Assembly: GCA_031268395.1 (NCBI GenBank) | Contig: JAIRXI010000389.1 | Span: 1 to 16,648 of the forward strand | DNA from: Tannerella sp. | GTDB taxonomy: Bacteria > Bacteroidota > Bacteroidia > Bacteroidales > Tannerellaceae | Length of the DNA: 16,648 bases | Direction of reading: 5' to 3' | Shown: piece by piece, positions 7,289 through 13,838 of the stretch | How positions within the stretch are numbered: the first letter of the stretch is position 1 | Layout of the letters: each line of letters opens with the position of its first letter | Made by a program: the position numbers and the translations under genes | Notes under the pieces: model-generated | The model's database searches: none | What the model was told of the DNA's origin: nothing | The model's input: only the letters and a program-made list of their open reading frames with translations

Positions 7289-7450
7289 CGATAAAAAATT
7301 GTCATTCCCGTATTTTCGGGGTGCATTCCAAATGGTCGCATTGGGAGGTTCACAGTCTTTCGCTAAAAAAGTTGACTCACAAAAGAGTTAAACAGACAAA
7401 GAAACAACAGTTGTATTTTGAAGCTGTAATTAGTTTACATTTATGAGCAT

Positions 7451-7494
7451 GGATATGGCAAAAATCGCATATCCAAATACATCATCATGTATTT
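7451..7494. repeat. Two adjacent inverted repeats upstream of glaB
   Basis: GGATATG (7451-7457) is inverted as CATATCC (7468-7474). Immediately after it, AAATACAT (7475-7482) is inverted as ATGTATTT (7487-7494) around a four-base loop. They lie between the divergent slyD and glaB promoters, about 55-100 bp upstream of the glaB -7 element. They could be operators for glaB or stem-loops in a transcript; the sequence does not decide. Confidence 0.45.
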
Positions 7495-7547
7495 ATTTTG
7501 CATCCCTTATAACACTTCTCTGTGTCGTGAATGTTGAAACAAAACCG

Positions 7548-7555
7548 TATCTTTG
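7548..7555 (+). promoter_or_regulatory. -7 promoter element for glaB
   Basis: TATCTTTG matches TAnnTTTG and lies 41 bp before the glaB ATG. No good -33 TTTG at the usual distance, so expression may need an activator (inference). Confidence 0.6.
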
Positions 7556-7596
7556 CTTCCGGATAAGCAAATGTATCATCATCAAAATTATATTAT

Positions 7597-9459
7597 ATGA
7601 AGAAAACAGCTCTTTACCTGACCCTGTGTCTCTGCTGCTTCGGGTGGCCGGCGGCGGCGCAGACCATCAAAGTATCTGTGGCCGACTTCGGTCTGAAGCC
7701 CGGCACGCGCGAAAATGCCGTCCCCTATGTCAAGAAGGCGCTTGAGGCCTGCCGCGCCTCCAGAAATGCGCTGATAGTCTTCCCGCGCGGGCGTTACGAC
7801 TTCTGGCCCCAACACTGCACCGAGCGAGCCTACTTCGAGTCGAACACGACCGACGTCAATCCCAAACGGCTGGCCGTCCTGGTGGACCGGGCCGAGGGCC
7901 TGATCATCGACGGCGAGGGTTCGGATTTCGTGTTCCACGACCGGATGCAGCCCTTTACCGTGGACCGGAGCCGCCACATCACGCTCCGCAACTTCACTGT
8001 CGACTGGGACATCCCGCTCACGGCACAGGCTCTCGTCACGCAGTCCGCCGACAGTTGCATCGACCTGCAGATCAACATCCTTGAATCGCCCTACCTCATC
8101 GAAGACGGCAAGCTGCTCTTCGTTGGCGAAGGCTGGAAAAGCCCCTGGGAGGGCACAATGGAGTTTGACGGGGAAACGCGCGCCGTCGTCCCGCAGACGG
8201 GCGATGCGGGCTGCCTCCGGTCCCGGGGCGAATATCAGGCGGAAGAACTGGCCCCTGGACAGGTGCGCCTCCACAATCCATGGCGGCGCAGGCCGGCCGT
8301 GGGCAACTGGCTCGTCCTGCGCCACAGTCAGCGCGACCATGCGGGGATATTCATCGTGGACAGCCGCGATGTGTCCGTCGAGAACGTCGACATCTATCAC
8401 ACGGCCGGGTTGGGCATCCTGTCGCAATATTCCGAAAACCTGACCTTCACCGGTGTGAACTGCGTCCCGAACGAACGCAAGGGGCGCATCCTGGCCGGAC
8501 ACGACGACGGCTTCCACTATTCGAACTGTCGGGGCGATGTGGTTGTGAAAAACTGCACCTTTCACGCCCTGATGGACGACCCTGTCAACGTCCACGGCAC
8601 AGCCGTGCGTATCCTCGAACGGCTGGACGACTATACGCTCCGTTGCGGGTTCATGCACCACCAGAGTGTCGGCATGACCTGGGCGCGGATGGACGAAATG
8701 ACCGGATTCATCGACAACGAAACGATGCAGACCGTCGGCGTCGGGATCGTGGACCACTACCGCCGGATCGACGACGAGACATTCGAAATAGCCTTCCGGC
8801 AGGCCATGCCGAAAAGCGTGGCGGCGGGCCATGCACTGGAAAACTTGACGTGGACGTGCAGCGTGTCCATCACCGATTCGCATTTCAAGAGTTGCCGTGC
8901 ACGGGGCGTACTGATTTCCACACCCGGCAGGGTGGTGATTGAGAACAACATTTTCGAATCGAGCGGTTCGGCCATCCTGATCGCGGGCGACGCCAACTAC
9001 TGGTACGAAACGGGCGCCGTCAAGGATGTGCGAATCGCGAAAAACGTCTTCCGGGCGCCCTGTCTGACCTCCATGTACCAGTTTTGCGAGGGCGTAATCA
9101 GCATTTTCCCTGAAATCCCGCAGAAAACCGCCGCAACGCCACCTTTCCACCAAAACATTACCATCACGGAAAACGAGTTCCACCTCTTCGACGCGCCGAT
9201 TCTCTACGCCCTGTCGGTAGACGGACTGGAATTTTCAAACAACAGGCTGATACGCAGCTATCAGTTCGAGCCATTCCATCATCGGAAACACGGCCTGACG
9301 TTTGAGGCCTGTCACCACGTGACGGTGAAGGGCAACACGGTCGAGGGCGACCTGCTGGGGAAAACCGTACAACTGATCCGGACGCCACGGAGGGAATGCA
9401 AACTCGACAGAGATTCGCCGTTCAAAATCGCAGCCGCAACGCCGGCAAAAGGCAACTGA
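7597..9459 (+). CDS. glaB: Secreted alpha-1,3-galactosidase, glycoside hydrolase family 110 (GlaB type)
   Basis: Exo-enzyme removing terminal alpha-1,3-linked galactose, as on blood group B and linear alpha-Gal epitopes of host glycans. The 620 residues start with a signal peptide (1-21, cut near PAAAQ). A right-handed parallel beta-helix follows. Family marks are DFGLKPGTREN (30-40), IDGEGSDFVF (105-114), HDDGFHYSNCRG (302-313), MDDPVNVHGT (326-335), ENLTWTCSV and VISIFPEIPQ. Asp304, Asp327 and Asp328 correspond to the carboxylates conserved in GH110. It resembles Bacteroides GlaB, which acts on linear and branched substrates, but subfamily from memory is less certain than family. It stands alone, with no SusC/SusD, sulfatase or other hydrolase beside it, and faces a convergent phosphoesterase gene. 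Confidence 0.92.
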   Translation: MKKTALYLTLCLCCFGWPAAAQTIKVSVADFGLKPGTRENAVPYVKKALEACRASRNALIVFPRGRYDFWPQHCTERAYFESNTTDVNPKRLAVLVDRAEGLIIDGEGSDFVFHDRMQPFTVDRSRHITLRNFTVDWDIPLTAQALVTQSADSCIDLQINILESPYLIEDGKLLFVGEGWKSPWEGTMEFDGETRAVVPQTGDAGCLRSRGEYQAEELAPGQVRLHNPWRRRPAVGNWLVLRHSQRDHAGIFIVDSRDVSVENVDIYHTAGLGILSQYSENLTFTGVNCVPNERKGRILAGHDDGFHYSNCRGDVVVKNCTFHALMDDPVNVHGTAVRILERLDDYTLRCGFMHHQSVGMTWARMDEMTGFIDNETMQTVGVGIVDHYRRIDDETFEIAFRQAMPKSVAAGHALENLTWTCSVSITDSHFKSCRARGVLISTPGRVVIENNIFESSGSAILIAGDANYWYETGAVKDVRIAKNVFRAPCLTSMYQFCEGVISIFPEIPQKTAATPPFHQNITITENEFHLFDAPILYALSVDGLEFSNNRLIRSYQFEPFHHRKHGLTFEACHHVTVKGNTVEGDLLGKTVQLIRTPRRECKLDRDSPFKIAAATPAKGN

Positions 9460-9500
9460 CGCGGGAAGGATCACCGGCAAAACTCTGTGTTTAAACATGA

Positions 9501-9566
9501 CCCGTCCCGGCCGGGATGGAATGTTGGCAGAAAACGCAACATAACCACCCGTCCGGGACGGAATGT
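9501..9566. repeat. Pair of GC-rich palindromic repeats between convergent genes
   Basis: CCCGTCCCGGCCGGGATGG (9501-9519, continuing AATGT to 9524) and CCCGTCCGGGACGGAATGT (9548-9566) share CCCGTCC and GGGA(C/T)GGAATGT flanks and each can fold as a hairpin. They lie 47 bp apart in the 134-bp gap between the ends of glaB and the convergent phosphoesterase gene. No T tract follows, so they are not ordinary intrinsic terminators; they look like extragenic palindromic elements. Confidence 0.5.
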
Positions 9567-9593
9567 GAAAGGCGCGACAGCTTGTTTCCGGGT

Positions 9594-11486
9594 TTACTTC
9601 TTTGGCAGCCACCCGAAATCTACATACTCCCAGTCAAATTCGCCGACGCTGTCGGCGCTCACCAGCAGGAAACCCTCTTCCGTTCCGTGGAACGGGCCGT
9701 TCCACCAGTTGGCGCAGACAGCGCCGGCAGTGATGTACTGCACATCCTGCATCCATATTTCCTCGTGTATGTGCTGGTGCCCCTGCAGGACAAGTTTCAG
9801 GTTGTGTTCGCGGAAGATCTCCAGTTCCTCCCTGAAATTGCAGACCACGTCCGTGGGAGTGAATTTTGTTTCCACCGCAGGATAGTACAGCGAGTAGACC
9901 GGCACATGCTGCGCCAGGACAATGGGTGTGGCCAGCGGCACGTGCAGCAGTTCGCGCCTCAGCCATTCCATCTGTTCCGCGCCGATGCACAGGTCGCCGG
10001 CGTCGGTACGCTGCACGGAGTTGAGGACGAAGAAACGCACGCCCCGCTGCTCGAATGTGTAGTAGGAACGGCCGCCGAGGTGCGAGTTGAAGACCTCGTC
10101 GCCGTCGGGACAGCCCTTTTCGGCGTCGAAATAGCGGTCGTGATTGCCGATAGTCGAATAGTATGGCAGTCCCGTCTCCTCTGCCGCCTGTCTGAACGCC
10201 GTGTACATGCTGTCGGCCTCCTCCCGCGAGAGCTGGCTTCCCATGTTGATGTCCACCAGGTCGCCGCCGAAGATGAGAAACTCGGCATCCGTTTCTTTTG
10301 CCCGTTTGAGGGCCTGCCTGAGGCCGTCATAACGGTGGCGGCTGTTGGCCCTGTTCAGGTGCACGTCCGTGAGGAAGGCAAACGTTAGCGGCTTTTCTGT
10401 CCGGGCCGGAGCGGCGACGGCCGGCGCCGGGGCTATGTGGAAGGTGGCCAGGTTGCCCCTGTGGTCGCTCGGCCAGATGGCGTCAGGCGTCAGGACGGGA
10501 TCGGCAGAGCGGTCCGGCGCGATTTCCCCGTGGTCGACGGAGGCTGCCGGGCCGACCAGGCAGACGTTGTACAGCGTGACGCCCGGCTGCGGACAGTAGT
10601 AAATGAAATCAATCCGGTCGCGTTCGTCGGCTTCCGGCGCGGAAAACAGGTCTTTCAGCCGGGCGGCCCCGTTGCCTGCCGGCCAGGTGAATCCCGGATG
10701 CGTCACGGCGTCGGGGTAGCGCTGCCGCCAGGCGTCCCGGTAGCCGGCCTGTTCGAGCATCTGCGAAACGTCCCACGCGACGACAGCCCCGCGGTGGTCG
10801 CGCATGTCTTTCGTATCCGCCTGCCAGTCCCGGTGCGAAGGCTCGTTGAAATCGCCTCCCAGGATGACGGAATGTCCCCTGGCGGTTTCCGAGCGGGCGT
10901 CGCGGAGGAAGCCCCGTATGGTCTCGTCGCGCCAGGAAACGCGGCCGGCGGCAAGGATGGAGTCCGGGTCTGCTACGGGCGCGTCCATCCGGCCCCACGA
11001 CGCCGAACAGTATCCGCGTGACAGGTAAGGCGCGTAGTTGCGATGATCCAGGTGAGTGGAATAGACTGTCACCGTCTGCCCGTTGACCGCAAGGCGCGCT
11101 TTCACCACCGGCCGGTAACAGGCCTCTTCCGGTGTCGGGAGGAAGGCCGACACAGCTTCCGGTTTGTATTTCGACAGGATCCCGACCGGGAGGTTACGCC
11201 CGTCGCCGTAATACGTTTTACCGCGTTTGCCGAGTTCGTCAATCACCTGCTGTGCCAGCGACGTCCCGCCGTCTGCCACACTCGCCAGCTCGCACAGCAG
11301 CACGACGTCGGGATCTGTCCGGTCGATCAGGTCGATCAGCCCCTGCGTGCCGCCTTCTACGCGCGAGGCATTTACCCATACGTTCAACTGTAATACTTTC
11401 ATGTCCACGCTCTTTTCGCTTGAACAGGATACTGCCAGGCACCATAGCGCCAGGCATACATAAAAAAAACTGCACTTTGTCTTCAT
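9594..11486 (-). CDS. Probable lipoprotein: endonuclease/exonuclease/phosphatase domain fused to calcineurin-like phosphoesterase
   Basis: The 630-residue product has two complete metal-dependent phosphoesterase domains; substrate unknown. The signal sequence ends LAVSC, so Cys21 is the likely lipidation site, followed by SSEK. The first domain (about 29-351) shows the EEP motifs LQLNVW (Asn35), LLCE (Glu66), STHLDH (143-148), GGDFNEPSH (210-218), RIDFIYY (291-297) and SDHRG (340-344). An Ala/Pro linker (352-365) leads to the second domain (367-627) with TDVHLN (373-378), FGGDLVD (406-412), GNHD (447-450), QHVP (526-529) and GHQH (569-572), the full metallophosphoesterase set. Both therefore look active. 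It could cleave a phosphodiester and then the resulting monoester (inference). Single gene, convergent with glaB; ATG start at 11486. Confidence 0.9.
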   Translation of the reverse strand: MKTKCSFFYVCLALWCLAVSCSSEKSVDMKVLQLNVWVNASRVEGGTQGLIDLIDRTDPDVVLLCELASVADGGTSLAQQVIDELGKRGKTYYGDGRNLPVGILSKYKPEAVSAFLPTPEEACYRPVVKARLAVNGQTVTVYSTHLDHRNYAPYLSRGYCSASWGRMDAPVADPDSILAAGRVSWRDETIRGFLRDARSETARGHSVILGGDFNEPSHRDWQADTKDMRDHRGAVVAWDVSQMLEQAGYRDAWRQRYPDAVTHPGFTWPAGNGAARLKDLFSAPEADERDRIDFIYYCPQPGVTLYNVCLVGPAASVDHGEIAPDRSADPVLTPDAIWPSDHRGNLATFHIAPAPAVAAPARTEKPLTFAFLTDVHLNRANSRHRYDGLRQALKRAKETDAEFLIFGGDLVDINMGSQLSREEADSMYTAFRQAAEETGLPYYSTIGNHDRYFDAEKGCPDGDEVFNSHLGGRSYYTFEQRGVRFFVLNSVQRTDAGDLCIGAEQMEWLRRELLHVPLATPIVLAQHVPVYSLYYPAVETKFTPTDVVCNFREELEIFREHNLKLVLQGHQHIHEEIWMQDVQYITAGAVCANWWNGPFHGTEEGFLLVSADSVGEFDWEYVDFGWLPKK

Positions 11487-11538
11487 TCTGTAATAATTTT
11501 TTGAAACATAAAATCCATATTTTCGGTATATTCGGCAC

Positions 11539-11546
11539 CAAAGGTA
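11539..11546 (-). promoter_or_regulatory. -7 promoter element for the EEP-phosphoesterase gene
   Basis: On the minus strand this reads TACCTTTG, a match to TAnnTTTG, 52 bp before the ATG at 11486. It is identical to the slyD -7 element. No clear -33 element. Confidence 0.55.
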
Positions 11547-11969
11547 TGGATATTTCTCCGACTGGCCATAGGGTTTTCGGAAATCTGCATCCGCTGGTTC
11601 CTCTCTTTTTGCGTGTCATGTCCGGGTTTGGTCATACCCGTTTCGCCCTGCAGTGCAATCTTTTTTTGCCGGCAATCTCCTTCCTGCGAGGCAAAAGTGA
11701 TTAACCCGCCGGCGAAAATCCTGCTGCCTGTTTTGATTCTTTAATTTTCCGGTTGCAAAAGGATCACTTTTTTTTGATTTCGAATAGAAAGAGGGTGCGT
11801 CAAAAGCACGTAGATGACGCAGATCGGACGGATTTGCGCGGATTTTTTATAAATCTTATTTTGCACTTGCGACAAACTGTGTCCCGGCAGGTCGACGGTT
11901 ATATAGTGCACGTTATCTGCTCTTATTGGATGACAGGTATACATGAACATCTGTGATTCCTTTCAGTAA
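11547..11969. other. Gene-free region with degenerate GAT-started short repeats
   Basis: No supported gene: small frames on both strands have no family features. At 11813-11848 four consecutive units begin with GAT: GATGACGCA, GATCGGACG, GATTTGCGCG and GATTTTTT, resembling degenerate intergenic repeats. An inverted repeat GTGATT/AATCAC spans about 11953-11972, overlapping the stop of the methyltransferase gene, and lacks a T tract. Long T runs occur at 11661-11667 and 11768-11775. Nothing else was recognised. Confidence 0.4.
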
Positions 11970-12716
11970 TCACGCGATGAAGCTTTTGTAAGTACGCCGG
12001 TGGAGCTTGGGCCGGAAAAATAGCAGCCCCCAAGTGTACAGGTCGACGGTAGCGGTCACTTTCGGATGGAGGCAGAGTTGTTGCCACAGCCTGTATTTTG
12101 CGGAAGAAGCGCGGATGCCTTCCATGACACATACGGTTTCGTCATGTATGCGGGGAAGGCTCTGGCGGAAAAATTTCGCCAGCGAGGTTGCGTCCGGTTC
12201 CCGGTTCCAAAAAAGACAGTCTATCTGCGGAAGCGTTTCCAGCGCTTCCGGAAGCAGTTTGTCGAAGTTTCCCGCCCGGATTTCGATGCGGGAATGCGAC
12301 TTTTGCGGAAGCAGCGCGTGCGTCATGGTCGCCATGGCGGGTTCGCTTTCCAGCACAATGCAGTGCAGGCCGGACGCATAACCGGTCAGGCTCAGCGGGA
12401 TCAGCCCCGCGGCAGAACCGAGCGTCAGTATGAACCGGGGTTTGCAGAAGTTCGCCAGGCGGAACAGCAATTCACTTTCCTGCTGCGTGAGGCCTTGCCT
12501 GCGGAAGAGGTCCCGGACAAAGACCTGCCGGCCCTGCCGGAGGATGGTCCGGTCGGAGTGAAGCAGTTGTTGCCGTGCCGCGGCAAGTTCATGATAAAAA
12601 TAGTACGGGCACCGTTCTTCAATCACACGGGTAATCAGGTTGAATGCAAAAGGTGAGTGTATCCCGTATCCCCCGCGGCAGAAAAGCCTTCGGCAGATTG
12701 ACGCCTTCATATTCAT
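11970..12716 (-). CDS. SAM-dependent methyltransferase-like protein
   Basis: Likely cytoplasmic class I methyltransferase fold, substrate unknown. The 248-residue product has a conserved-looking N-terminal segment GGYGIHSPFAFNLITRVIEE (15-34), seen in a Bacteroidota group annotated as methyltransferases. The cofactor-binding region is ILTLGSAAGLIPLSL (96-110), a glycine-rich motif I after a beta strand, with acidic Glu123 in CIVLESEPA (119-127) where the SAM ribose ligand is expected. The end, DLYTWGLLFFRPKLHRR (225-241), fits the last strands of the fold. It starts at ATG 12716, 9 bp after the DUF2461 gene, so the two form an operon. Fold assignment is fair; activity is inferred only. Confidence 0.72.
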   Translation of the reverse strand: MNMKASICRRLFCRGGYGIHSPFAFNLITRVIEERCPYYFYHELAAARQQLLHSDRTILRQGRQVFVRDLFRRQGLTQQESELLFRLANFCKPRFILTLGSAAGLIPLSLTGYASGLHCIVLESEPAMATMTHALLPQKSHSRIEIRAGNFDKLLPEALETLPQIDCLFWNREPDATSLAKFFRQSLPRIHDETVCVMEGIRASSAKYRLWQQLCLHPKVTATVDLYTWGLLFFRPKLHRRTYKSFIA

Positions 12717-12725
12717 CCGCCGGAC

Positions 12726-13400
12726 TTACGCCTTACCGTATAATTCGCCTGCCGAGTAATTCAGGAACCGGTTGAACGGCTGCAAGATCCTGAAAACCTC
12801 CGCCGCCTGCTCAATCCAGTCGCCCGTGCAGAAAAAAGCGTCCGGCCTGGCCGACGAGACTACGAAATCCTTATGTTTGAGGATATGATCATGGGCGTAA
12901 TCGGTCGGGAAGCCGGCAGGCATCCGTTTAAGCATCCCGCCTTCGAGCGCCGGATAGACGGCCTTGAAGTGTTTGTTTTCGATAATCTCCAGGAACTCGT
13001 CCATATTGTCGTAAATATCCTGCCGCAGTTTTTTCAGCAGGGGCGGCGGCGGACACCATATACCGCCGGAAAGAAAAGCTTCGTCCGGTTCCAGATGGAC
13101 ATAATAACCCGCATAGTTGCTGGCCTTTCCGCCATACACGGCAATATAGGCGCCGAGATGAGTCTTGTATGGCGTCTTGTCGGGAGAAAAACGGATATCG
13201 CGGTAGATGCGGAAAATGCAATTTTTCGCATTCAGTCCGGCAATTTCGGGATCGAACGCTGCGATACGGTCAATCAGTTGCTGCAATTGGCCGGAATACT
13301 CCCCAAGCAGTGCATCGTACCGTTTCTTGTTGGCCTGAAACCATTCCCGTTGATTATTTTCCCGGAGTTCACGTAAAAATTGAAAAAGCGCCGTATTCAT
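12726..13400 (-). CDS. DUF2461 family protein
   Basis: Conserved protein family of unknown function. The 224 residues match the usual length, with the family N-terminus FQFLRELRENNQREWFQANK (6-25), the central FRIYRDIRFSPDKTPYKTHL (63-82), AGYYVHLEP (97-105) and GGIWCPPPPLL (112-122). No signal peptide or membrane segment is visible, so it is probably cytoplasmic. The ATG at 13400 is the natural start. It leads a two-gene minus-strand operon with the methyltransferase-like gene, and a TAnnTTTG element lies 22 bp upstream. Confidence 0.9.
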   Translation of the reverse strand: MNTALFQFLRELRENNQREWFQANKKRYDALLGEYSGQLQQLIDRIAAFDPEIAGLNAKNCIFRIYRDIRFSPDKTPYKTHLGAYIAVYGGKASNYAGYYVHLEPDEAFLSGGIWCPPPPLLKKLRQDIYDNMDEFLEIIENKHFKAVYPALEGGMLKRMPAGFPTDYAHDHILKHKDFVVSSARPDAFFCTGDWIEQAAEVFRILQPFNRFLNYSAGELYGKA

Positions 13401-13422
13401 ACCATTTAATAATTGATCGTGG

Positions 13423-13430
13423 CAAAGATA
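13423..13430 (-). promoter_or_regulatory. -7 promoter element for the DUF2461 operon
   Basis: Minus-strand TATCTTTG matches TAnnTTTG, 22 bp before the ATG at 13400. About 50 bp further upstream (13468-13488) is a sequence very similar to one at the same kind of position upstream of slyD. Confidence 0.6.
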
Positions 13431-13741
13431 CGATAAATTGCCGGAAAACCTGTTTCTCTGTCAGGGCAGGGTGCGGTTCAAATGGTCGTTTTTCATATTT
13501 ATGCCGGCGGCAGTTATCGGGGAGAACTGGCAGACGCTTTGATGCTCAATAAATTTATTCGCAATGACATTTAAACAGTTCTTTAACCCGCAGGAAAAAA
13601 GACACCTGTTTCCGGCAAAAAACAGCCTGTTTCGTGCATAAACCCACCGGAGTCCCGAAACACGGAAACATGGCATTCCACAGTATCTCCGCTTTCCGGT
13701 TAATATATTTAAAAAACCGGACAGCTCTTGTTTTTTAATTG
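13431..13741. other. Divergent intergenic region without a gene
   Basis: No supported gene on either strand. Three copies of CCTGTTTC occur, at 13449, 13605 and 13626, the last two 21 bp apart. An inverted repeat TCCGGTT/AACCGGA (13695-13701 and 13715-13721) lies just upstream of the promoter for the outer-membrane receptor and may be an operator. Otherwise nothing was recognised. Confidence 0.4.
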
Positions 13742-13749
13742 TACATTTG
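13742..13749 (+). promoter_or_regulatory. -7 promoter element for the outer-membrane receptor gene
   Basis: TACATTTG matches TAnnTTTG and lies 89 bp before the ATG at 13839, leaving a leader of roughly 80 bases. The leader contains a GC-rich self-complementary stretch around 13758-13786 (GGCCGGGGCCGG and GGTCCGG). No exact -33 element. Confidence 0.5.
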
Positions 13750-13838
13750 GCCCTTCAAAGGCCGGGGCCGGATGCAGGTCCGGAAGTGATTTTGAATTTG
13801 CAATAAACCGGCTTCAATATTGAACAACAAAAGACTGG

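Noticed and set aside
7443..7745. 100-codon plus-strand frame across the glaB start
   Set aside because: It overlaps the glaB signal peptide in another frame, has no family features and no ribosome-binding context.
7588..9183. 531-codon open frame antisense to glaB
   Set aside because: Its sequence has no family features and mirrors the GC-rich third positions of glaB, which has clear GH110 motifs and a signal peptide.
11741..11956. Small frames on both strands (67-69 codons) in the gene-free region
   Set aside because: No domain, no start context, AT-rich composition unlike the neighbouring genes.
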